Below are positions 54,408 through 64,000 of a DNA stretch of 64,000 nucleotides, piece after piece (positions within the stretch are counted from its first letter, which is position 1; every line of letters starts with the position of its first letter). The position numbers and the translations under genes were made by a program. The stretch spans positions 744,001 to 808,000 of the forward strand of contig NHNW01000008.1 of NCBI GenBank assembly GCA_002786025.1. Direction: 5' to 3'. The notes below the pieces were generated by a model. That model made no database searches and was not told the DNA's origin. It saw only the letters and a program-made list of their open reading frames with translations. The stretch is from Zasmidium citrigriseum. Taxonomy: Eukaryota; Ascomycota; Dothideomycetes; Mycosphaerellales; Mycosphaerellaceae.

Positions 54408-55496
54408 TCAGTATGTATACCAGTAGGGCTTATAACCCTGAGAGAACAGCGTGCCAATGGCTCTTGAAGGCCTCTGTGGTGCCATCATCGGCATAGCCCT
54501 CCTGACCACAAGGTCTGGAAACGTGACGTACCTCGACGCAGCGCGACGTGACTCATTCTGCCCCGTTCTCCACGCAGGAAGGTTTTCCACGATTTGCACC
54601 ACACCGTCCTTTTGCTTTGCGACGTACATCAATTCAATATACAACACTGGTCTGTATCGGAGGACGGCCTCGGGAAATGGCCGGAACTGGACCGGATCCA
54701 TTCTGGCCTTGACAGTGACTGAAAGGCCCCGAGGAATGTCGTTCGGTATGGATTGGGATATCTGCTGAATCGTTGCCCGATAGCGCTGGTCGCGGATGTG
54801 CTGTGGCTCTTCTAACCAATCTTTGGTGACAGGTCGACCTAGATGATCAATCCGGCCGATATCGAGCGTGAGCGTCTTCAGATTGGGAAAGTATGTTTGA
54901 TGGAGGCGAGTTAGGTCCCTTGGTCCCGGGATGTATTCAGAGAATCTTTCGAGATTGATATTCTCCAGGTGATTGTTGAAAGCACTGTCGTCCTTAGCAA
55001 ACATCCCCCAGAAAGTCATGTTTGGTTCGCAAATCCCTTTAAGGACGGCATCGAACACATCTGGGTTGATCAATCTGACATGCTTGATGAGCCGCCGCGT
55101 GGTGTCGGACGTTTTGCCGACAGTGTTCGTGAGGCATTGGTTTCTATAGTCGAAACACACAACATTTTCCCTGGCCCAGATAGAAGGAAAGTCATTCAGA
55201 AGCTCGTCTCGAATTTGACCGCAGACCCGGAGTAAGGGTAGTGAAGGGATTCTCGTTGCAAAATGCAAGTATTCACGAACTGCCATCGGGCCTGGCAATT
55301 TGAAAACATGCCCGTAGATCATTGAGCGGAGTTCAAGTGGCAGTCTCAAGAAGGGCGGGAGTGGGAAGGTATTCTCGTCGATCATGTTGACGTCTCCGTC
55401 ACCGTCCCCTTGCGTGTGGCTATCGTCCTGTCGAGCTCGTTTGTTGGCTTTTCGCATTCGATCGTCCATGGGGGATCTCTGACGCTTTGGAGGCAT
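54408..55496 (-). CDS. F-box/2EXR-like protein (362 aa)
   Basis: Member of the large, poorly characterised fungal set of proteins with a short F-box-like N-terminal motif. Start MPPKRQRSPMDDR, a basic and acidic lead with a likely nuclear-localisation cluster (KRQR, RKANKRARQD), then FPLPPFLRLPLELRSMIYGH at ~44-63, the LP-x-E-R-x-x-I-Y pattern shared by F-box and 2EXR domains. The rest, with ENVVCFDYRNQCLTN and TRRLIKHVRLINPDVF, is typical of Dothideomycete members in which this motif is followed by a beta-rich domain. A Tyr-rich end (YKPYWYTY). No introns. The frame is open upstream to 55724, but that part has no conservation I recognise. Function unknown; ubiquitin-related role is only an inference. 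Confidence 0.7.
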   Translation of the reverse strand: MPPKRQRSPMDDRMRKANKRARQDDSHTQGDGDGDVNMIDENTFPLPPFLRLPLELRSMIYGHVFKLPGPMAVREYLHFATRIPSLPLLRVCGQIRDELLNDFPSIWARENVVCFDYRNQCLTNTVGKTSDTTRRLIKHVRLINPDVFDAVLKGICEPNMTFWGMFAKDDSAFNNHLENINLERFSEYIPGPRDLTRLHQTYFPNLKTLTLDIGRIDHLGRPVTKDWLEEPQHIRDQRYRATIQQISQSIPNDIPRGLSVTVKARMDPVQFRPFPEAVLRYRPVLYIELMYVAKQKDGVVQIVENLPAWRTGQNESRRAASRYVTFPDLVVRRAMPMMAPQRPSRAIGTLFSQGYKPYWYTY

Positions 55497-55819
55497 GATG
55501 TCTTGAGCCGGAGTTAAATATCTGGAGTCGACACGATGTGAGAGCGTCCAGCAATTTATAACCTTCTCAGCAAGTACCCGAAGCCATTTGACTCTCGTCT
55601 TGCTCTTGTCTGAGACAAGTCTCATGGACTTCGCACAAGGCCGCTGAGCCGATAGGTTCGAACTCAGATCCACTAAGAGAACGAGCCAAAAATGGCTCAA
55701 GAACAACTCGAATGTTCCGCCCAAGATCTCACCAGTCTCGAATCGAGCTTCCCGTCATGCTCATGTGGTGGACAGGCGGTGGAAGACGTTATTCCATGGG
55801 ACATGCACTTGAGACCTGT
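55497..55819. other. Spacer upstream of the F-box-like gene
   Basis: 323 bp holding the F-box-like gene promoter and the 3' end of the TRAPP gene. No other feature seen. Confidence 0.35.
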
Positions 55820-56471
55820 TCACAAGTTCAAAGCACCTGGATACCAGTTCTTCCCGATTCGATCGACCTCCTTGATGAACTTCGGGCTGTTGATCTGGAG
55901 ATTCCCGCGAGTTCTGGCGGTCTTCGGGTCGTGCTCATCTGGTACGTAGAAAGGGTTCCGCAGGAGACGAACGTATGCTGTCTGAAGTGCTTGAAATGCC
56001 TGTAAATTGCTCATCAGTACTTTGCACGAGTCCGACCTTTATAGGAGACAGAGTGCTCACCGGCGTCAAATCACTCCCTCTCAAGCCCAGGATGCTCGTC
56101 TTCGCAGCTTCCGCGTTCGGGGCCATTCGACCTTCCATATCGACAACTATGACGAGTTTGACACCTGTGTTGAGTAGCCAGCCGTACAAAGCTATCCGCT
56201 CGTCCAGTGCGTGCAGCAGTCCAAAGTCGTGGCCCACGGTTTTGGAAGGCATCCGGGCTTCGAAGATGTCCAGGGAAGAGTTGAGAAGCATGCTGTATTC
56301 GAGCATGTCGCGTGATTCTTGCTTCTCCTGGTATGTCGCTGGAAAGAGGGCAATGTGGAGAGGGTTGTTCTATTTGCAGATTAGGCTCGTCCCTGAAGTT
56401 GAATGGGAGGGAAGACGTACATGGCGGCCGATTACGCCAATGGCGGCGATGGAGGGAGATCTGTCGACCAT
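55820..56471 (-). CDS. TCA17: TRAPP-associated sedlin-family protein (TRAPPC2L/Tca17) (179 aa, 3 exons)
   Basis: Small longin-fold protein of the sedlin family, the TRAPPC2-like branch (yeast Tca17), which stabilises the TRAPPII tethering complex at the late Golgi. Exons are 56471-56421, 56369-56061 and 55999-55820 (180 codons, all junctions phase 0). The N-terminus SIAAIGVIGRH joined to NNPLHIALFP is the longin start; then MLEYSMLLNSSLDIFEARM, FGLLHALDERIALYGWLLNTGVKL broken as LHALDERIALYGWL and NTGVKLVIVVD, and AFQALQTAYVRLLRNPFY. Sedlin itself (Trs20) is shorter and lacks the C-terminal extension after NPFY, so I favour TRAPPC2L. Divergent from NDUFS7 with 290 bp between starts. Confidence 0.9.
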
Positions 56472-56762
56472 ATTCACTTGTGGCTCGGACCTAGAGCGTG
56501 GTATTCTGTTGTTAACAAGCTCGTCTCAGCATTGCACTGAAGATCTTGTCCGGCTTGTTGATGTTTATGCGGTCCAGAAGAAGGTGAGGTGGAAGGAGGT
56601 CGATTAGAGTTCCGCTAGTTTGGCCAATCAGCGATCTCTGATTCGGCTAGCAGTAATCGAGACGTCAAGAGTCGCTTCGACCATTGCCACAGGCCTACTT
56701 CCTACACCACGACACGCCTCTCCCCCCTACCTTTTCTCACATTCTCCCTCACAGCTGCAGTC

Positions 56763-57594
56763 ATGTTCGCACTGAAGCGGCAGACGCAGGCATTGGCGCT
56801 GCGCGGTACGCTTTCGCCCACACTTGCGCGACCGGGACAGAAACTGACAGCTCCTCGTGACAGCCAACCCGACCACCGCCCTTCTCCCATTGCGAGCCGC
56901 CAATGCCGCCTTCATATCAAATTCCACCAAGAAGCCCGCTGAGGCTGCGCCAAACCGGGCATTGGGCCCATCGAACGTGCAGGGCAACCCAGGAACACCC
57001 CCAAACATGAAGGCCGTTATGAACAAGGAGAATGTTGAGGTGCCACTTCCAAGTCAGGAGGGCAACAAGAGCGCTGTCCAATACGCACTGTATGGCATAC
57101 GGCAGGAAAACGAGCTGGCAAGGCAGGGCTGACAAACTTGCAGTACGACCCTCGATATCATTGCCAACTGGGCGCGACAGGGCTCCCTCTGGCCCATGAC
57201 ATTCGGTCTCGCCTGCTGCGCCGTCGAAATGATGCACCTTTCCACACCACGATACGACCAGGATCGCCTCGGTATCATTTTCCGTGCCTCACCGCGTCAA
57301 TCCGATGTCATGATCGTTGCGGGAACCCTCACCAACAAGATGGCGCCCGCTCTCCGACAAGTCTACGACCAAATGCCCGACCCAAGATGGGTCATCAGCA
57401 TGGGTAGCTGCGCGAATGGTGGCGGCTACTACCACTACAGCTACAGCGTTACGAGAGGATGCGACCGCATTGTACCTGTCGATATCTACGTACCTGGATG
57501 CCCACCCACGTCCGAGGCGCTCATGTACGGCATTTTCCAGCTACAGAAGAAGATGAGGCATACCAAGATCACGAGAATGTGGTACAGGAAGTAG
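56763..57594 (+). CDS. NDUFS7: NADH:ubiquinone oxidoreductase 20-kDa subunit (NDUFS7/PSST) (239 aa, 3 exons)
   Basis: Core complex I subunit of the mitochondrial inner membrane that holds iron-sulfur cluster N2, the last electron carrier before ubiquinone. Exons are 56763-56805, 56864-57089 and 57144-57594 (240 codons). A mitochondrial presequence ([15 protein letters not shown]) is followed by a low-complexity linker to about residue 88. The conserved domain begins [20 protein letters not shown]; cluster ligands are the adjacent Cys pair in [11 protein letters not shown], Cys in [15 protein letters not shown] and Cys in [11 protein letters not shown]. The protein ends at RMWYRK as in other fungi. 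The 53-bp second intron separates YAL from TTLD exactly as required. Confidence 0.97.
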
Positions 57595-58468
57595 AGAGTT
57601 GCATACAGGCGTTGGGAGGCAAAAGGCGACCTTTCATATGTACATATTCCCCGAATGAAAATGCGAACATTGTACAACAGTCGCCATCCCGGGCAGATAT
57701 ACCCATCCGCCGAAGGAGCGGAGGGGCGTGGAAATTCTCGCCAGACATGACAATTGACAGAACTCGCAGACAGCACTTGCGAACAACCAACTCTTTTGCT
57801 TCGGACTTGGAAGAAGCCCGCTCGAGGCCGACGACATACCGAGACTCATTCACCTGCAAGAGTCATGCGTTTAGACGCTCTTTCAGAACACTACTGCTCG
57901 TCGCTCTGCTTGGCACAGATGCGCTGGCCCACTGTCAATCTGGACTGTCGGCTGCTATGTCTCTTTAGGAAGGTAAACCTACACAATTTGCGAGCTCAAT
58001 CCACTCCACTCAACTGAACGAACCCAAGGCGAATCAAAGGACGCAGCGATGCCCTGCAATGCAATACCTGGGGTGGCCTTCTGCAGAGTTGACGTGCATG
58101 TGAGGCACGGGACGGGTCGGTGCCGAGACTCTACTCTGGATAGGTCTTCTCAGTCATGCAATGCAACACAGACGGCACGACGATAGCCTATGATGAAAGA
58201 GAGCAACTTTGAACATACATCTATGGCGTTCGTTTTCAGAGGTCCTTGCGCTAGCCGGCGTTATGGGCTTGCAGAGGTGCTGCTATTGGACTGTGCCCCA
58301 ATTGACCAACGGCACGCCTGTCGACGCAGATGGAGGGGAGCAGAAGATATATTATTGCCGCTCGCAGGTGGGTGAATACTTTTGGCCTCTCTCATCTCCC
58401 TCTCCAGCAGCAAAGACATCACATAGCCCCTCTCAAGCGGACTCAAGACCTTCTTGAACAATCTCAAC
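57595..58468. other. Spacer, 874 bp
   Basis: Contains the NDUFS7 3' region and the promoter of the small secreted protein. Frames up to 170 codons exist but share no features. Nothing recognised. Confidence 0.4.
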
Positions 58469-58810
58469 ATGCATACTAAAATCCTCCTCCTTGCCAGCAT
58501 GGCCTTCACAACCTTCGCGATCCCCGCTGAGGCCCCTGCCCCACAGTAAGTCCTCTACACCCTTACAAGACATACACCCTAGCTAACTTCCCATCCTAGC
58601 CTCCCTGACATGCGTCGTGACGCAGCCCCGACGCCTGCTCCTGTCATTCCCAAGATCGAAGCCAGGGCCGAGCAGAAACCTACTACGGAGAAGTCTGCTA
58701 CGTGTTTGAAGTGTAGTAATGGGAAGTGTTGTAAGAGGGGGCTGGTTGCTGTTGCGGAGCCAACGCCGCTTGTTGTGAGGGGGTGGATTGTTGAGGAGGA
58801 GGTGGAGTAG
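58469..58810 (+). CDS. Small secreted Cys-containing protein (95 aa, 2 exons)
   Basis: Exons 58469-58545 and 58600-58810 (54-bp intron with GTAAGT and a GCTAAC branch point, 96 codons). Signal peptide MHTKILLLASMAFTTFA with likely cleavage before IPAEAPAP. A dibasic site follows (LPDMRRDAAPTP). The mature part has four Cys in ATCLKCSNGKCCKRG and a short C-terminal tail ending in Glu-rich residues. Size, secretion and Cys content fit a candidate secreted effector or wall-associated peptide, but nothing shows a function and no family is recognised. CT-rich leader upstream is typical of expressed fungal genes. Confidence 0.6.
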
Positions 58811-59942
58811 GAGAAGGAAATGCAGAGGAGGGAGGAGGGCGAGGGGGTGGTGCTGGGGAGAAGGGCCTGAGGGCTTGTTTAGGCTCAGGAGACTGATGAC
58901 GATTGACAAGGACGAATTCATCTTAGCATTGTAGATGTGTGTATGTCGATGGGACCCGAAGGCTGATGAAGAAGGGGGATCTCATATGGGCATCACCGAT
59001 CGGGCCGAATTGGGAGCATTCATCACGATCAGAACGATTGAATGTTGAGAATTTACTTCAAATCGAATAGTCTTCATAAGTTTCGTCTATCAATCTGGTC
59101 AGAATGACAAATGCTGTCTCTCAGGTAGGGCCTTCGTCGTCGGGGGCAAGCATGGGGTCATGGAGGCCCGTGCGCGGGAGGCCGCTCGACTTCAGCTCCT
59201 CAGCTCCTGCCGTCACGTCACCCCCTCACATCTCTTTACAAACGCCCTTCACACTGGTCTGCCTTCATAATCGCCCTCTTCATGCAGCTAACAGACAAGG
59301 CAATGTCTTTTATCATCATGTGATGGTGTGCTAGGCCTCACTGTGGTTCGTCAGTGGCTTCACCGGTCCTAATCGTGCCGTCTTGATAGTGCGGCGCAGG
59401 CGATTGTGCAGCTCCTATTCGACGGAGACGATCAGCCCGACATGCAGCGGGACAGACGCCACGTGATTAGCGAGGGCCTCATGGCGACTGAAATACGCAC
59501 AGGACGAAGATAGAGAGCCGGTCATTTGCCAATCCAAGAAGGCAGACAGAGGGCAATGGCTTGAGCCCAGATGTAAGCTTTTCTCGTGTCGCCTTGGGCT
59601 GACTATTACCGCTGGATTCCATGCGAATGCAGATGCTGTCTGCATCTCAGCATCGATGCCCTGTGATCGGCGATATATGGTAGGCGTCTCATTTGCGCTT
59701 TCATGCGTGGTCAAGATCTGCACAATCATTCCGACAGCAGATGGGAACGCTCGGCAAGACCGGATTGCCAAGATGAAGGCAACCGACTACCAACATGCAC
59801 GCCTTGGAACGCCATCAGATCATGGTTATGAGTCAACGAGTTGGATGTGCCAGCTAGCTGGGTCGACGGCCCTTGAGCAGTATTAATAGGCTTCTTTCCA
59901 CGCCTGATCAGCTCCTCAGGCCACTATTGGCGCACATTCGAC
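58811..59942. other. Spacer upstream of the kinase-HET gene
   Basis: 1.13 kb without a supportable gene. Short frames on both strands (for example minus 59415-59771) lack features. Includes the promoter of the kinase-HET gene. Confidence 0.4.
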
Positions 59943-62900
59943 ATGGACAGGATACTACATACGGCGCTCGAGCAGGCCATGGAGATATCGGAGTGGAACG
60001 GCGTCAAACGGAAATTTCTGCCTCACAATCGTCAGGATGAACTACTCACTGCTGGCGCTATCGAAGACTGCATGCCGGGAATCTCGAACGAATTGGCAGC
60101 CTTTGTACATGAACATGCCAGGAAGGTGTTCGCAATCTTACTTCACAGCAGATGTCAATATGGTCTTCTCCTGGATGCTCTACGTCTTTGCAAGCAATAC
60201 GGCCTGACGGACCGGAGACTTCCAATTCCCGAATATGCAGATGAAAATAAGTGCTCCTACGACTACACTGGCAAGGGATCCGTTGCAACAGCCTGTCGGC
60301 ATCAAGAGCACCTGAATATCTTCCATGAGTACGATTGGGGATTGTCGGCGTGGGGTGGCTTTTACAGCGGACAGTGGCTCTTTTTGGCACCAGTGTTCCG
60401 CTTCAATCAGTTCGAGTACGACTTTCCGCAAGAGACTATTCTGCCCATAGTGAAGTACGGCGATGGACATGGCGATGGACATTTCGGATACGTTGTAGAA
60501 GCTTTTCTGCATCCCGGTCATTTGCAAGGCTTCCCTGAGGTGAGTTTAGCGACACTTGAGGGCTCAAGTAGGCTGACGGTCGATCCTACAGGGTGAGAAC
60601 GCATATCGCATCGCGGTCAAGCGATTCATCGCCAAAGAGCTCAAAGCCGAAGTTGCTTGGAAGGCGGAGAAGAGAGCCTTAGCAGAAATGGAGCAACACA
60701 AGCATATCATTGACCGTGTTGCTGCTGTTGCATTGGGGGAACAATATCTCCTAATCTCGGAGTGGGCCGACGATGGCGATCTTGCGAATTTCTGGCGAAA
60801 GCATGACCGTGTAAGACCAGATGACGAGTTGATCTGGAATGTACTGTTGCAGTTTCAAGGCTTGGCCGACGCCCTCAGATCTGTGCACGAGCCCAAGGGC
60901 ACTCTGTCGCGGAGTACGACGAACGTTAGCGCGGAGTCCTCAGCTTCGTCCGATCCCTCCATCCCAGAAATCAGAGAACCCGACCCTACGGACACCTCTA
61001 ACTGGCGGCATGGCGATCTGAAGCCAGCAAATATCCTCATCTCTTCAAATAAGTCGAGTTGGCTCGGAACCTTCAAGATAGCAGACCTTGGACTTGCCAA
61101 GAAACATCCTGTAGCAACCGGTCGCAGGACTACACCTTCTTCCACTGAATATGGGACGCAGGCTTACGAACCACCCGAAGCGGTAACAGGACGAAACAAG
61201 CCACGCTCAAGACTTTACGACATCTGGTCATTTGGCTGCGTATTGATGGAAATGATTGTATGGCTATTGTATGGGTACAACGGGCTCGAAGAGCTTTGGG
61301 CCATAGAATTCGTGCCATTCAAGCAAACGCTTTATTACACCATTCTCGACAACACGCTTGGCTTGTCAGCAGAAGTCAACAGCTCTATCCGTCAAGTGAT
61401 GGATGCTATACTGGAGCACGACCCCGAATGTCAAGGTCAAGACAGCGCCATTCGTGACCTGCTGTTATTAGTCAAAGAACAACTTTTGGTCGTGGATATT
61501 CATCCCAGAGACGCTACTGGCGAATTGCGCGATTCGCGCATAGACTCGGAAACTCTATATCATCAGCTCACTGGAATTGTGGAGAGGGCCAAACCTCCCC
61601 ACTCGAGTCGATACCTCTGGACCGGGACAGAACGCGCAAATACGACTTTCGAATCGGTCATCAGTCTCAAAGAACAGCGCCAGCAACATCTTTCGGTGGA
61701 TACCAGACTGGCTGTAGCTCGTGGAGGGCGAACAGTCCAGAATAAACCCATGCGTCCAGGACACAACCAGCCCCATGGTGCAGAAAAGTTGGACCTGAGC
61801 CGACTGCGTCTGATCAATCAAAGTCGATTGGAAGTACGTCCCGATATGCCCTCCTGAGCAAAACTCGTCAGACGGGTCGCGCTAATTAGAAAAGACAGTC
61901 GTATCGCCATGACCCTTTGGACCCGCGGGAGTGGACCTTCACCCTCGACAACGACTTTGCAGTCCATGCCTCACGCGAGATGGCGGCCGTGTCGAGCATC
62001 TTGTGCAACACAAAAGCCTCGACCGTGTGCCGACAATGTCTCGATATGATCGATCGCCCGTTGGCGCAACACAAAGTCTCCTTAAGTCGACTTAAGAGCT
62101 CGTCGGCGCAGTGTGAATCTTGCTCTCTGCTGTGGGAGACCATTCTCGAGAGGCTTCCACAAGAATCTGCGACCTCAGCCCAACAGGACATTCTCCTTCG
62201 TAGAGCAGACTCACGCATTGTGCTTGACTTAGGAAACGGAAGGGACGCTTCCTTGTCAATCGGCCAAATGCCTGGTAAGAGGAATCGATGGACCGATTCA
62301 CGCTAAACTGACGGTGACTTCCTCATAGGGCTCGAAATAGACGACGTCCACAAGAACGTCCAAGTTTCATGTCCTCTCCTCGTCGAAACAGGGACTGCGG
62401 CACATGCTGTGTTGCTGCGGGAATGGCTAAAGGATTGTGACAACGATCACCGGGAATGCAGGCCTCTACGTCGAAACCTGTCGCCACTGCCTACAAGGCT
62501 TCTGGAAATCGGGACTGATCCATCTTCTGTACGACTTATCGAGTCTGCCAAGCTACTGCCAGAACGCAACAACCAGCTCAAATTTGCTGCTTTGTCCTAT
62601 CCATGGGGTGATAGTGCCGCACATCGCCACTATTCAACAACAGTCCTCAACTACGAACAACATCTTCGGGGAATACCTGTATTTAATCTCCCTCTCCTGC
62701 TCCAGGACGCAATTCAACTTGCTCGGGACATCGACATCGGTTACCTCTGGATTGATGCATTGTGCATCAAGCAGGGGCCTGGTGGTGACTTCAACCACGA
62801 AGCGGAACGCATGGAGGACGTCTTCAGCGCTGCCTATTGTGTCATAGCCGCCAGTCGCGCGACTGGAGTCTGTGATGGATTCCTCGGGCCACGCGAACAG

Positions 62901-63911
62901 CGGCGACTGGTTACCATTCCGGATACGTCCCTCTTTCTCAGCGAAGACATTGACGACTTCCAGCACGACGTCATCGAAGGGCATCTCAACAGGCGCGGAT
63001 GGGTGTTACAAGAGCGCGCCCTTGCTCGACGTACCATTTACTTCACGGAGAAACAAACATATTTTGAGTGTGGTAGAGGGATTAGGTGTGAGACATTCAC
63101 CAGGATGAATAAGTAAGTGTTGCGCAAGATCAGCTTGAGCATAGATGGAGCTGACGATTTGTGCAGCAAACAAGCCGCCTTCTTGGGCGACTCGGACTTC
63201 CCTCGTGTGGCGGAAGAGCACCCCAAAGGCGGTCGAATCCGTCTCTTCGAATCGCTCTACCAACAGTACTCTCGGCTTGAATTTACGAACGACCGCGACA
63301 AGCCAATAGCTATCGCTGGGCTGGAAAGACGACTTTGCAATGCCTTCGAGACTGACGGAAGCTTTGGCCTCTTCAACTGCTACCTCGGCCGCAGCCTTCT
63401 GTGGCAACGAGCTGTTGCGGAAGTGGAAAGCCTGACGAAGATTACGTTCCCCTCTGAGCAGGAATACGTCCCATCTTGGTCTTGGATGGCTTATCGAGGC
63501 GGCATCGATTATGTCAATCTCCCCTTTGCCGAGATTGAATGGATGAAGAGCGAATTCCATTCTCCGTGGGCCATGGTCTCCCCATCTTCGTCTCGCACTT
63601 CTCGCTCGGTTCGTGATACCTCGACTTCAAGGCTTGGGGTCATCGCCAGGGAGTTCACTCTTGAGCCGGGAGATCAAGATGTGGCTTCATCAAGCATCAC
63701 TTGGGACTGTGGAGAGTACGTCGGTGGGCTGCTGAAGTGTGTTGCCATCGGCAAACTGCGTGCTGAAGGGGCGCTGTCTACTCAGAAGCACTATGTCCTG
63801 ATCTTGAAGCCTACCGAGAGCGCGAACTTGTTTGAGAGGGTGGGCGTTGCATGTCTCGCGAAAGACAAAATTGATTTTCACGAGAAACCAGAATGGAGCT
63901 TGGTGCGCTGA
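59943..63911 (+). CDS. Protein kinase-HET domain fusion protein (1247 aa, 5 exons)
   Basis: Single predicted protein joining a Ser/Thr-type kinase to a HET (heterokaryon incompatibility) domain; HET domains trigger programmed cell death in fungal allorecognition. Exons: 59943-60539, 60592-61833, 61899-62274, 62329-63112, 63167-63911; phases agree, 1248 codons. Residues 1-165: helical lead. Kinase ~165-500: Gly loop GDGHFGYVVEA, VAIK-like IAVKRF (Lys209), HGDLKPANIL (Asp341; HGD instead of HRD), DLG at ~364, EYGTQAYEPPEA, DIWSFGCVLME; a Ser-rich insertion precedes the catalytic loop. A segment DPREWTFTLDNDFAVHA follows. Residues ~640-700 hold CRQC and SAQCESC, the Cys pairs usual at the front of HET proteins. 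HET ~824-922: LSYPWG, LPLLLQDAIQLARD, YLWIDALCIKQ, AERMEDVFSAAYCVIAAS. The rest continues to RGWVLQERALARR, WSWMAYRGG. Role in allorecognition or immunity-like signalling is inferred. Confidence 0.83.
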
Positions 63912-64000
63912 TGAAAGATGTGGGCCATGACTCGCATCTTCGCTCATCCTGAAAGTCGCATGTGGCCAGTGCGTTTTTAGTGCGACGTCAAGTGAATGAT
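63912..64000. other. Window end
   Basis: 89 bp after the kinase-HET stop codon; presumably 3' untranslated sequence. Confidence 0.4.

Noticed and set aside
59943..63911. Two separate genes, a kinase and a HET protein
   Set aside because: Only 65 bp would separate them, no promoter fits there, and a good phase-0 intron joins them without a stop. Kept as an alternative isoform, not as the main model.
1..64000. tRNA, rRNA, CRISPR or transposon sequences
   Set aside because: I looked for GGTTCGANNCC-type B boxes, regular spaced repeats, terminal inverted repeats and reverse-transcriptase or transposase motifs by eye and found none. A tRNAscan or RepeatMasker run would be decisive.

Overview
The window reads as nuclear DNA of a filamentous ascomycete. 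The genes are intron-poor. Most introns are 48-75 bp, begin with GTANGT or GTGAGT, carry a CTAAC or CTGAC-like branch point and end in AG. Gene density is about one per 2 kb, with divergent promoter pairs. The gene set (RUS/DUF647 protein, GH76 mannanase, Pth11/rhodopsin-type membrane protein, Zn2Cys6 and C2H2 regulators, small F-box families, HET domain) fits Pezizomycotina. A Dothideomycete is my inference from the short F-box-like proteins and the kinase-HET gene; I could not test it by search.

Left part (1-13.7 kb): YVH1 phosphatase, a three-exon C2H2 zinc-finger regulator, a gene-poor stretch of about 3 kb, and two tandem F-box paralogues of identical length (291 aa). Next (13.9-25.4 kb) is a compact housekeeping block: VFA1 and ARG4 (argininosuccinate lyase) share a divergent promoter, as do the RUS-family gene and a steroid 5-alpha-reductase-like gene. 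These are followed by a Zn2Cys6 regulator and a quinate-repressor-like protein with a decayed shikimate-kinase region.

Middle (27-43.8 kb): a Ser-rich repeat wall protein, a GH76 endo-mannanase-like enzyme, VPS29 (with an apparent GC-AG intron), AGX1 with a 148-residue N-terminal extension, a 678-aa protein I do not recognise, degenerate DNA repeats, a Pth11-like membrane protein and a small single-pass membrane protein.

Right part (44-64 kb): GUT2, an aldo/keto reductase, NEM1 divergent from GCD7 (eIF2B beta), a secreted protein with internal repeats whose peptide is conserved while codons diverged, an F-box-like protein, TCA17/TRAPPC2L divergent from the complex I subunit NDUFS7, a small secreted Cys protein, and a five-exon gene that joins an N-terminal protein kinase to a C-terminal HET (heterokaryon incompatibility) domain. 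The last gene is the most interesting object here.

Most genes act in unrelated core processes: arginine synthesis, glyoxylate detoxification, glycerol-3-phosphate shuttle, respiration, translation initiation, retromer and TRAPP trafficking, ESCRT and nuclear-envelope lipid control. I see no biosynthetic cluster, transposon, tRNA or CRISPR array. Coordinates of spliced genes are the genomic span; exon limits are in the evidence and were chosen by splice consensus, reading-phase agreement and family similarity remembered without a database search.
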